Assembly (NCBI GenBank): GCA_963828555.1
Contig: CAWHEL010000004.1
Span: 1,891,828 to 1,955,827 of the forward strand
Direction: 5' to 3'
Length of the DNA: 64,000 bases
Origin: JADJPO01 sp963828555
GTDB lineage: Bacteria; Actinomycetota; Actinomycetes; Actinomycetales; Kineosporiaceae
Under the pieces are notes generated by a model. The model was not told where the DNA came from, made no database searches, and saw only the letters and a list, made by a program, of their open reading frames with translations. How positions within the stretch are numbered: the first letter of the stretch is position 1; each line of letters opens with the position of its first letter. This document shows positions 17,008-24,398 of this stretch, one piece after another. Position numbers and translations under genes: made by a program.

Positions 17008-17022
17008 ATTGCGCAATAGGCT
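17008..17022 (+). promoter_or_regulatory. Promoter with palindrome upstream of the HAF protein gene
   Basis: TAGGCT at 17017-17022 looks like a -10 box, predicting a start near 17029 and a leader of about 20 nt. The perfect palindrome ATTGCGCAAT (17008-17017) ends on the first base of the box and could be a regulator site. Confidence 0.45.
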
Positions 17023-17048
17023 GACGCATCAGCTACCCGGGAGGATCC

Positions 17049-18401
17049 ATGGCACCACGCACCGACCGCCCCCGCCGCCTCACCCTGGTGGGCGCCGCTG
17101 CCGGCCTGATCACCGCAGCATCGTCACTCGTGGCGCTCACACCCGCATCGGCCGCCACCACGGTCGTCGATCTGGGACTGCTCCCGGGCGGGACCTACGC
17201 CAGCGCCCGAGCCATCAACACCACCGGCGGCATCGTCGGCATGGTCACCGACAGCACCGGGGCGTTCAAACAGGCCCGGTTCGCCGGTGGGGTGGCGACG
17301 CTGCTGGCGTCTTCCTGCTGCGCGTCGTCCCTGGCCGCGCCCCTGGCACTCAACGACAGCGGCGAAGCAGTGGGCTGGGGCCGGGTCTACGGCTCGCTCA
17401 GCGACCCGGCGTACTGGAACGCCGCCGGGGTGACCGTCGCGCTCCAGCCCATGCCCGGCAGCAGCGCCACCGGCCTGCGGGCCTACGACATCAACAACTC
17501 CGGGGTCATCGTCGGCAGCGACGTCAAGGCCGGCACCGCACCCGAGTACCACGGGGTGGTCTGGAACCGTGGCACGTTCGTGCGCGATCTCGGCTTCCTC
17601 GGCCAGGCCGCCCCGGGGCTGGCGAACGCCACCTTCGCCCAGGGCGTCAACGACGCCGGCGACATCGTCGGCGAGGCCGTGGTGGGGATGGACCGACACG
17701 CCTTCCTGTGGCGGGGCGGGGTCTTCACCGATCTCGGACTGGGCTCGGCGCTCGACCTCAACTCCGCCGGCCTGGTCGTCGGCTACGCGCCGGGGCTCGT
17801 CCCGGCCACCTGGACCGGCACCGTCCGCAAGAACCTGCCCGCCCTGGGCGGCGGCACCACGGCGTACGGCCACACCGTGACCGACCTCAACAACGCCGGC
17901 GACATCGTCGGCTATGCGCCCCAGCCCTCCGGTCCCCTCCGGGACACGGCGGTGCTCTGGCGCGGTGGCACGGCGATCGATCTGGGTCGCTACCCCGGCG
18001 GCACGGTGAGCCGGGCCTTCGGCATCAACGACGCCGGTCAGATCGTCGGCGAGGGGAACCTCGTCGACGGCGGACCGATGCACGCCCTGATGTGGACCGT
18101 CGGCGGTGCGGCCTCGACCAACACCACCCCGACCGCGACGGCGGCGGCGACCACCACCACCCGGATTCGGGTCGGCGGCAGCGTCACCGTGCAGGGCACC
18201 TTCACCGACCCGGACAACGGGCCGTGGAACTACACCTACACGTGGGGCAACGGGTCCACCACGGGCACCGCGCAGTCCCCCGGTAGCATCACGCAGAGCC
18301 GGACCTTCACCAAGGCCGGCACGTACAAGGTGACCTTCTCGGTCACCGATGCCAAGGGTGCCAAGGCGACGAGCACGTCGATCACCGTCCGGGTGAGCTG
18401 A
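17049..18401 (+). CDS. Secreted HAF-repeat protein with C-terminal PKD domain
   Basis: Predicted exported protein of unknown function, 450 residues. A basic N-terminus and hydrophobic stretch ending TPASA-ATT form a Sec-type signal peptide (about 1-36). The body has repeated units of roughly 45-50 residues with the pattern A-x-x-IN--G-IVG followed by A-LW--G---DLG (for example RAYDINNSGVIVG, GVNDAGDIVGEAVVG, TDLNNAGDIVGYA, GINDAGQIVGEG), the extracellular HAF repeat family. Residues about 365-450 form a PKD-like domain (GTFTDPDNGPWNYTYTWG, TFTKAGTYKVTFSVTD). No membrane anchor or sortase motif is visible. GGGAGG precedes the ATG. Confidence 0.8.
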   Translation: MAPRTDRPRRLTLVGAAAGLITAASSLVALTPASAATTVVDLGLLPGGTYASARAINTTGGIVGMVTDSTGAFKQARFAGGVATLLASSCCASSLAAPLALNDSGEAVGWGRVYGSLSDPAYWNAAGVTVALQPMPGSSATGLRAYDINNSGVIVGSDVKAGTAPEYHGVVWNRGTFVRDLGFLGQAAPGLANATFAQGVNDAGDIVGEAVVGMDRHAFLWRGGVFTDLGLGSALDLNSAGLVVGYAPGLVPATWTGTVRKNLPALGGGTTAYGHTVTDLNNAGDIVGYAPQPSGPLRDTAVLWRGGTAIDLGRYPGGTVSRAFGINDAGQIVGEGNLVDGGPMHALMWTVGGAASTNTTPTATAAATTTTRIRVGGSVTVQGTFTDPDNGPWNYTYTWGNGSTTGTAQSPGSITQSRTFTKAGTYKVTFSVTDAKGAKATSTSITVRVS

Positions 18402-18445
18402 TCACACCCAGCCGGCGAGCCGCCGCCCCGACTGGGTGAGGTGGC

Positions 18446-19639
18446 ATGCAGATCGCCGGCCGGGAGGTCACCATCACCCACCCCGGCAAGATCGTGTTCC
18501 CGGCGCTCGGGCTGACCAAGCTCGACCTGGTGCGCTACTACCTCGGCGTCGCCGAGGGAGCGCTGCGTGGAGTGGCGGATCGGCCGATGATCCTCAAGCG
18601 ATATGTGAAGGGGATCTCCGAGGAGGCCTTCTTCCAGAAGCGGGCGCCCGAGAAGCGCCCCGACTGGGTGCAGGTGACCCGGCTCACCTACGCGCGGGGC
18701 ACGTTCGCCGACGAGGTCGTGGTGAGCGACGCCGCGAGCCTGGCCTGGGTGGTCAACCTGGGTTGCGTCGACCTCAACCCGCACCCGGTCCGCGCCGGCG
18801 ACCTGGACCGGCCCGATGAGCTGCGGATCGACCTCGATCCGGTGCCCGGCGTGGAGTGGGCGCAGATCGTGGACGTCGCGCTCGTCGTCCGGGAGGTGCT
18901 CGCCGACCACGGGCTGACCGGGTGGCCGAAGACCTCCGGGTCACGGGGGTTCCACATCTATGCCCGGATCGACCCGGAGTGGGCCTACCCCCAGTTCCGT
19001 CTTGCCGCGCAGACCGTGGCCCGTGAGGTCGAGCTGCGGGCGCCGGAACTGGCCACCAGCCGGTGGTGGAAGGAGGAGCGGCACGGCGTCTTCGTCGACT
19101 TCAACCAGAACGCCAAGGACCGCACCGTCGCCTCGGCGTACTCGGTGCGAGCCACCGTCGACGCCCGGGTGTCCACGCCTCTGGCCTGGCCCGAGGTGGC
19201 CGACTGCCGGCCCGAGATGTTCACTCCCCGCACGGTTCTGGAGCGGTTCGCCCAGATCGGCGACCCGTGGGCCGGGATGGACACCGCCGGCGGATCGCTG
19301 GAGCCGCTGCTGGCTCGCGCGGCCGAGCTCGGCCCGGCCGAGAAACCGCCGCCGGGTTCGGACGGGTCGGGCCGGCGCGCCCCACAGGTACCGCTCATCG
19401 AGATTGCCCGGGCCAGGACCAAGGCAGAGGCCATGACCGGCTTCGAGGCGTGGAAGGGCCGCCACCCGGACATTGCCATTCAGCTCGCGCCGGCCGACGT
19501 TCTCGTGGACGGTATGCGTGGACGCAGTTCGCTCTGGTATCGGATCCGGGTGAACCTGCAGCACGTGCCCGAGGGTGAGCGCCCCGCACAGGAACCGCTC
19601 GAGGTCGACTACAACCCCTGGGAGGGGTGGACATGGTGA
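18446..19639 (+). CDS. Stand-alone LigD-type polymerase/primase domain protein
   Basis: Archaeo-eukaryotic primase-like polymerase of the LigD-PolDom family, which adds nucleotides during end joining or gap repair. The 397-residue protein contains ITHPGKIVFPALGLTKLDLV, PMILKRYVKG, FFQKRAPEKRPDWV, WVVNLGCVDLNPHPVR, the metal-binding LRIDLDPVPG (DxD) and the nucleotide-binding TSGSRGFHIYARI. It ends DYNPWEGW as PolDom proteins often do. No ligase or nuclease domain is attached, and no Ku or ligase gene is near, so it resembles the separate PolD proteins of mycobacteria. It overlaps the next gene by 7 nt. Confidence 0.87.
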   Translation: MQIAGREVTITHPGKIVFPALGLTKLDLVRYYLGVAEGALRGVADRPMILKRYVKGISEEAFFQKRAPEKRPDWVQVTRLTYARGTFADEVVVSDAASLAWVVNLGCVDLNPHPVRAGDLDRPDELRIDLDPVPGVEWAQIVDVALVVREVLADHGLTGWPKTSGSRGFHIYARIDPEWAYPQFRLAAQTVAREVELRAPELATSRWWKEERHGVFVDFNQNAKDRTVASAYSVRATVDARVSTPLAWPEVADCRPEMFTPRTVLERFAQIGDPWAGMDTAGGSLEPLLARAAELGPAEKPPPGSDGSGRRAPQVPLIEIARARTKAEAMTGFEAWKGRHPDIAIQLAPADVLVDGMRGRSSLWYRIRVNLQHVPEGERPAQEPLEVDYNPWEGWTW

Positions 19640-20529
19640 AGGTCGCGATCACCGGCTCGTCGGGGTTGATCGGTACCGCACTGGTCACCCGACTGCAGGC
19701 CTCCGGGCACGAGGTGCTGCGACTGGTCCGCCGCGCCCCGAGGTTCGCCGGCGAGGTGCGCTGGGATCCGGAGACGGGTGACCTGGACCCCAAGCTCCTG
19801 GCCGGAGTGGACGCGGTGGTGAACCTGGCCGGCGCAGGAGTGGGCGACAAGCGCTGGAGCGATTCCTACAAGCAGACCATCCTGACCTCGCGGGTGGACA
19901 GCACGCGCACCCTGGTCACCGCGATGCTCGCCATGGACACGCCGCCGCGGGTGCTGGTGTCCGGCTCGGCGCAGGGCTTCTACGGAGACCGCGGCGACGA
20001 GGAGCTCACCGAGGCCTCCCCCGGCGGTGACGGCTTCCTGGCCGACGTGGTGCGGGCCTGGGAGGCCGAGGCCGTCCGCGCGGCCGACGGCGGGGTCCGG
20101 GTGGCGCTGGCACGGACGGGACTGGTGATGGCCCCGGACGGCGGTGCGTTCGGCAAGCTGCTGCCCCTGATCAAGCTGGGGCTGGGCGGCCCGCTGGGCA
20201 ACGGCCGGCAGTGGTGGTCGTGGATCACGATGACCGACCAGGTGGCCGCGCTCGAACACCTGATCCGTACCGACGTCTCCGGGCCGGTCAACCTGTGCGC
20301 CCCGCAGCCGGCCCGCAACCGTGAGGTGGTGGCCGCCCTCGGCCGGGCATTCGGCCGGCCGACCCTGCTGCCGGCCCCCGGCTTCGCGCTGCGCATCGCG
20401 GTCGGGGAGTTCTCCTCCGAGATCCTCGCCAGCACCCGGATGGCGCCAGACGTGCTGGCGCGCAGCGGATTCGGCTTCCGCCACCCCGACCTGGACGGCG
20501 CCGCCCGCTGGCTCGCCGAACGCCGCTGA
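19633..20529 (+). CDS. TIGR01777-family NAD-dependent epimerase (DUF1731)
   Basis: Short-chain-dehydrogenase-like protein, often mislabelled as a SulA-type division inhibitor; the real substrate is unknown. The 298-residue protein has the nucleotide-binding VAITGSSGLIGTALV, then LVRRAP, DPKLLAGVDAVVNLAGAGVGDKRWS, LVSGSAQGFYGDRGDE and WWSWITMTD, and a C-terminal DUF1731 segment (GFALRIAVGEFSSEIL). The ATG at 19633 has GGAGGGG 5 nt upstream, better than the GTG at 19627. It is translationally coupled to the polymerase gene. A related gene sits at this place in the mycobacterial block (Rv2216). Confidence 0.88.
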   Translation: MVKVAITGSSGLIGTALVTRLQASGHEVLRLVRRAPRFAGEVRWDPETGDLDPKLLAGVDAVVNLAGAGVGDKRWSDSYKQTILTSRVDSTRTLVTAMLAMDTPPRVLVSGSAQGFYGDRGDEELTEASPGGDGFLADVVRAWEAEAVRAADGGVRVALARTGLVMAPDGGAFGKLLPLIKLGLGGPLGNGRQWWSWITMTDQVAALEHLIRTDVSGPVNLCAPQPARNREVVAALGRAFGRPTLLPAPGFALRIAVGEFSSEILASTRMAPDVLARSGFGFRHPDLDGAARWLAERR

Positions 20530-20546
20530 CGCCCCTCATCACCGTC

Positions 20547-20588
20547 TGTCATGGGTCTTCCCCCAGCGAGTGAGGAAGACCCATGACA
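20547..20588. terminator. Strong hairpin terminator, 15-bp perfect stem
   Basis: 20547-20561 and 20574-20588 are perfect reverse complements (core CATGGGTCTTCC) with a 12-nt loop. It lies between the convergent TIGR01777 and kinase genes, 18 bp after one stop and 11 bp after the other, so it probably serves both. Confidence 0.85.
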
Positions 20589-20598
20589 ATCAGCGATC

Positions 20599-22086
20599 TC
20601 ATGAGGCTTCGGCGGTGTGGACCCGCCAGCCAGCCGGGGTCCTCTGCAGGGTGAGCTCGATCTGGAGCGGGGGGGCCGCAGCCACCGCGGCGACCAGCCG
20701 GCCCTGCCGGTCGACCTGACGATGGGCCGAGGCGGTGACCTCCGCCCCAACGCGCATCGCTGGTGTGCCCGCCTGCAGCAGCCGCACCTCGCCGACCGTG
20801 ACGACCAGCCCGCGCAGGCTGAGCCCGGCGGCCGTCAGACGCTGCACCACCGCGACATCGGCGGACATCGCCGGTGAGCCCGGCACGTCCACCTGGCCCA
20901 GGGCGGTGACCGAGCCGGCGGCAAGGGCACGCGCCCGAGCCTGGGCCAGCCCCGTTACCAGCGCGACAAGGTCCGGCTCCGGCACCTCCAGTCCCGCTGG
21001 TCGCGGTGCGATGGCCAGCGAGGTGGCCGGTGACGCGGTCGGCGAGGTGGCCGGTGACGCGGCGAGCCCGGTCGAGGTGGCGCCGCCGGCTCGGATCGCG
21101 AACCCTCCGGCACCGGCGACAGCCAGGCCCGCCGCCAGTCCCACCGCCACCTTCCACGCCCGGGCAGGACGACGCCGCGCAGGCCCCAGCGCGGCGTCCG
21201 CAACCGGCACCGGCCGCACCCGCCGGGTCGGCGTGGGGCGCGAGACGGGGGTTCTGGGGCCGTCCACAGCATCCCGGGCCGGGGCGAGCTCGACCGGCCG
21301 CGGCGGGCAGGCCTGCCAGGCGCCGTGCGCCACCCGGGTCGGGCTCGGCCGCTCGACCGCCGCAGTTGCACAGCAGGTCCGGGCCAGGTCGAGCAGCGCC
21401 TGGGTGGTGGCGTCCGGGTGGGGTTGTGCTGCACCGCCGGTCACGGGGGCGGTCGATCCGGTGAGGCAGAACCTGATCAGGGCACCCAGCGCCCAGACGT
21501 CGCCCGCCCGCCCAGGGCCACTGCGCGGGTCGGCCCAGCCCGGGGTGCCGCCCGCCCCGGGCTCGCCCGACGCCAGGCCGGCGGCGATACCAAGGTCGGC
21601 CAGCATGGGCCGGCCCTGCGCGGTGAAGAGCACGTTTCCTGCACTCACGTCGCCGTGCACGATTCCGACGTCGTGCAGCGCGGTCAGCGCCCGGGCGACC
21701 GCGATCACCACCGTGGTCACCTCCGCCGGTCGCAGGCGGCCCCGGGCGGCGATCACGTCGGCAAGGCTGCCCCCGGCCGCGTCGTCCAGAACCAGGGCGA
21801 GACCTCCACCGGGCAGCGGTACCCGGGCGCGCAGCCGCACCACGTGGTCGTGTCGCACCCGTTCGAGCAGGTCGGCCTCGCCGGCCAGGCGGGCACCCTC
21901 GCCGTCCACCCCGACGTGGGCGAGCTTCAGCGCGACCCGACCGCCATCGGTCAGTTCCTCGGCCAGCCAGACCTGGGCGTGGGCGCCGACGCCGAGCCGG
22001 CGCAGTACCCGGTACCCAGGCACCTCGGGCAGGCCGGGAGCATCCGGGAAGTCATCGGGGAGGTCATCGGGGAAGTGCTTGTCCAT
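20599..22086 (-). CDS. Membrane Ser/Thr protein kinase with atypical HGD catalytic loop
   Basis: Hanks-type kinase, 495 residues: an acidic N-terminus, a kinase domain at about 22-265, a Pro/Arg linker, one membrane span near 310-332 and an extracytoplasmic domain. Visible motifs are the Gly loop LGVGAHAQVWLA, VALKLAH with the ATP Lys, GDVSAGNVLF as catalytic loop (HGD replaces HRD; Asp and Asn are kept) and ADLGIA in place of DFG (Asp kept). The activation segment is short. Loss of the Arg marks a non-RD kinase, so activation-loop phosphorylation may not control it. The extracellular part has no known sensor motif that I recognise. CAGGCT lies 6 nt before the ATG. Confidence 0.82.
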   Translation of the reverse strand: MDKHFPDDLPDDFPDAPGLPEVPGYRVLRRLGVGAHAQVWLAEELTDGGRVALKLAHVGVDGEGARLAGEADLLERVRHDHVVRLRARVPLPGGGLALVLDDAAGGSLADVIAARGRLRPAEVTTVVIAVARALTALHDVGIVHGDVSAGNVLFTAQGRPMLADLGIAAGLASGEPGAGGTPGWADPRSGPGRAGDVWALGALIRFCLTGSTAPVTGGAAQPHPDATTQALLDLARTCCATAAVERPSPTRVAHGAWQACPPRPVELAPARDAVDGPRTPVSRPTPTRRVRPVPVADAALGPARRRPARAWKVAVGLAAGLAVAGAGGFAIRAGGATSTGLAASPATSPTASPATSLAIAPRPAGLEVPEPDLVALVTGLAQARARALAAGSVTALGQVDVPGSPAMSADVAVVQRLTAAGLSLRGLVVTVGEVRLLQAGTPAMRVGAEVTASAHRQVDRQGRLVAAVAAAPPLQIELTLQRTPAGWRVHTAEAS

Positions 22087-22092
22087 GCCACC

Positions 22093-22098
22093 AGCCTG
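22093..22098 (-). promoter_or_regulatory. -10 box of the first kinase gene, leaderless
   Basis: CAGGCT on the minus strand, 6 nt before the ATG at 22086. Confidence 0.45.
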
Positions 22099-22125
22099 CC
22101 AAGGACCGCCGACACCGCGCCGAAG

Positions 22126-22134
22126 TTATCCACA
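22126..22134 (+). promoter_or_regulatory. Isolated DnaA-box match
   Basis: TTATCCACA, the canonical DnaA 9-mer, in the gap between the divergent kinase and oxidoreductase genes, about 30 bp from each -10 box. There is only one copy, so it is not an origin; it could be a DnaA-responsive promoter site or chance. Confidence 0.35.
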
Positions 22135-22161
22135 GGGGTGAAGGCAGTGGGCGGGCACCGG

Positions 22162-22167
22162 TAGCGT
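22162..22167 (+). promoter_or_regulatory. -10 box of the FAD oxidoreductase gene, leaderless
   Basis: TAGCGT, 6 nt before the ATG at 22174. Confidence 0.5.
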
Positions 22168-22173
22168 CCTGGC

Positions 22174-23568
22174 ATGCCCACGCCGAGCACGCTGCCGACC
22201 CGAGCCGATGTCGTGATCATCGGCGCCGGCCTGGCCGGCCTGGCCTGTGCCCTGCGGCTGGGCAGTGCCGGAACCCAGGTGGTCGTGCTCGAGCGCGAGC
22301 AGCGGGCCGGAGGCCGGGTCGGCACCGACGTCGTCGACGGATTCCGCTGCGACCGGGGGTTCCAGCTGCTCAACCCCGCCTACCCCGAGGCACGCCGGGT
22401 GCTCGACCTGGACACCCTTGCCCTGCAACCCCTCCCGGCCACCATGGAGGTGGTCACCGATGGCGGCCCGGTGCTCCTCGGCGACCCGCGGCATACCCCG
22501 CCGGCGCTGTTGCCGGGCCTGGTCTGGACCGGCCTGACCCGTCTCGGCGGCCTGGGCGAGAAGGCCGCCTTCTCCCGCTGGGCGCTGGCCTGCGCCCGGC
22601 GCGCCCCGGCCGATCTGCTCAGCGCGCCCGACGAGGAATGGGGCGCCGCGCTGACCCGGTCGGGCATCGACGGGCCGCTGCGCCACTCCGTCCTGGAGCC
22701 GTTCCTGGCCGGGGTGCTGGGGGAGGACGGGGGCGCGACGTCGCGCCGGTTCGTCGAGTTGCTGATCCGCTCGTTCGTACGTGGTCGACCCAGCGTGCCC
22801 TGGCAGGGGATGCAGGCGATCCCCGACCAGCTCGCCGCTGCGCTGCCGGACGGCGTCCTGCACCTCGCCGTGGGCGTGGACGCCGTGGCGCCCCCGGTCG
22901 GCGGGAGGCGTGCCGTCCGCACCGCGGGCGGCACGATCGAGGCCCGCGCCGTCGTGGTGGCCACCGATCCTGCCGCTGCGGGGGCGTTCACCGGGCTGGC
23001 AGTACCCGACGTGCGCCCGCTCACCACGTACTGGCACACCAGTGACGAGCCGCTCTCGGCGTTCGGCGCCGCGCCCGGTGCCCTGCGGCTGGACGGTGAG
23101 CGACGCGGCCCGGTAGTCAACACGGTGCCGATCAGCGTGACCGCGCGGGCCTACTCCCCCGACCGGCGCACCCTGATCGCCACCACGATGCTCGGTCTGC
23201 CGTCGGCGCAGGTGAGCGAGGCGACGTCCGAGCCGGGCATCCGGCGCGAACTGGCGCGGCTCTACCGACTCCCCACCACGCGCTGGCAACTGGTGACGGT
23301 GCACGCCATCCCGCACGCCCTGACCGCGATGCCTCCCACGCTCGACGTCCGGCGGGCGGTGGCGCTCGGCGACGGGCTGTTCGTGGCCGGCGACCACCGT
23401 GACTCCGCCTCCGCCCAGGGAGCGCTGGTCTCGGGGCGGCGGGCCGCAGACGCCGTCCTGGAGTCGCTGGGGATGCCCGTGCCGCCGCGCCCCGCGATGG
23501 ACGCCCTGCTCGGCACCCGCCGTCCGAACGCCGCCTTGACCACCCTGAAACCCCTGGGAGAGAACTGA
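22174..23568 (+). CDS. FAD-dependent amine oxidase/phytoene desaturase-like oxidoreductase
   Basis: Flavoprotein of unknown substrate, 464 residues. The N-terminus has the dinucleotide-binding motif VVIIGAGLAGLACALRLGSAG followed by VVLEREQRAGGRVGTD, the classic FAD/amine-oxidase start. DRGFQLLNPAYPEAR, FLAGVLGEDG and a C-terminal FVAGDHRDSASAQGALVSGRRAAD complete the fold. The family includes phytoene desaturases, protoporphyrinogen oxidases and monoamine oxidases; no carotenoid or haem genes are nearby to decide. Start is fixed by the leaderless -10 box. It overlaps the peptidase E gene (TGATG), so the two are co-translated. Confidence 0.82.
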   Translation: MPTPSTLPTRADVVIIGAGLAGLACALRLGSAGTQVVVLEREQRAGGRVGTDVVDGFRCDRGFQLLNPAYPEARRVLDLDTLALQPLPATMEVVTDGGPVLLGDPRHTPPALLPGLVWTGLTRLGGLGEKAAFSRWALACARRAPADLLSAPDEEWGAALTRSGIDGPLRHSVLEPFLAGVLGEDGGATSRRFVELLIRSFVRGRPSVPWQGMQAIPDQLAAALPDGVLHLAVGVDAVAPPVGGRRAVRTAGGTIEARAVVVATDPAAAGAFTGLAVPDVRPLTTYWHTSDEPLSAFGAAPGALRLDGERRGPVVNTVPISVTARAYSPDRRTLIATTMLGLPSAQVSEATSEPGIRRELARLYRLPTTRWQLVTVHAIPHALTAMPPTLDVRRAVALGDGLFVAGDHRDSASAQGALVSGRRAADAVLESLGMPVPPRPAMDALLGTRRPNAALTTLKPLGEN

Positions 23569-24311
23569 TGCCGGCCGATGCACCGACCATCCTGGCCACT
23601 TCGGGCGGCATGCGGATGAACGAGGAGGGCCGGCGACGGCTCGACTTCGCTCCTCTGGTGCACCACGCGGTGGAACTCTCCGGAGTGCACGGCCGGGCCC
23701 CGCGGGTGTGCATGCTGGGCACGGCGAGCGGTGACCAGCGCTGGTTTGCCGCCGAGCTCGACGAGGCCGGCCGCGGCGCCGGGTTCGAGCTCACTCACCT
23801 GCACCTGTTCGGCATGCCGAGCATCGCCGACGTCACCGGACACCTGCTCGCCCAGGACGTGGTCTGGGTCGGCGGCGGGTCGGTGGCCAACCTGCTCGCG
23901 GTGTGGCGGGTGCACGGGCTGGACGAGATCTTCCACCAGGTCTGGCAGGCTGGAGTGGTGCTCGGCGGTGTCAGCGCCGGGTCGATCTGCTGGCACGTCG
24001 GCGGGGTGACCGACTCCTTCGGCCCGACGCTGCGCCCGGTGACGGACGGGTTGGCGCTGCTGCCCTACGGAAACGGCGTGCACTACGACTCCGAGGAGCA
24101 GCGCCGTCCGGCGATCCATGCCCTGGTCGCCGACGGCACCCTGCCGCGGACGTACTGCACGGATGACGGCGTCGGACTGGTGTATCGCGGCACCGAGATG
24201 GTCGAGGCGGTCACCGAGCTGCCCGGCAAGGGCGCCTACCTGGTCGAACGCGACGACGACGCCTGCCTGTCCACCGAGGAACGCCTCCCGGTGCGTCAGC
24301 TGCCCACCTGA
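23568..24311 (+). CDS. Peptidase E-family (S51) protein
   Basis: Serine peptidase of the S51 family, whose founding member cleaves Asp-X dipeptides. The 247-residue protein has ILATSGGM at the start, the DVVWVGGGSVANLL strand, the nucleophile elbow GGVSAGSICWH with the catalytic Ser, and later ALLPYGNGVHYDSEEQRR. Length and motif spacing fit S51. Whether the substrate is an Asp-dipeptide or a cyanophycin-type compound is unknown. It is coupled to the preceding oxidoreductase gene and is followed at once by inverted repeat copy 2. Confidence 0.83.
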   Translation: MPADAPTILATSGGMRMNEEGRRRLDFAPLVHHAVELSGVHGRAPRVCMLGTASGDQRWFAAELDEAGRGAGFELTHLHLFGMPSIADVTGHLLAQDVVWVGGGSVANLLAVWRVHGLDEIFHQVWQAGVVLGGVSAGSICWHVGGVTDSFGPTLRPVTDGLALLPYGNGVHYDSEEQRRPAIHALVADGTLPRTYCTDDGVGLVYRGTEMVEAVTELPGKGAYLVERDDDACLSTEERLPVRQLPT

Positions 24312-24319
24312 CCCCCACC

Positions 24320-24398
24320 CCTGCTCATGCTCCGCACGGGTACATGTCCAGGACCCGATTCAGCCGAATTCGTGGTACCCCTGCGGAGCATGAGCAGG
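24320..24398. repeat. Long inverted repeat, copy 2 (24-bp arms)
   Basis: Arms 24320-24343 and 24375-24398 are reverse complements with one mismatch and carry the same core as copy 1 at 5684-5767 (CCTGCTCATGCTCCGC). The 31-nt loop shares no clear sequence with the copy 1 loop. It lies 8 bp after the peptidase E stop. Its right arm contains the ATG that opens the next reading frame, so insertion may have supplied or replaced that start. Confidence 0.85.

Noticed and set aside
22126..22134. Replication origin suggested by the DnaA box
   Set aside because: A single box with no dnaA, dnaN or AT-rich unwinding region nearby.
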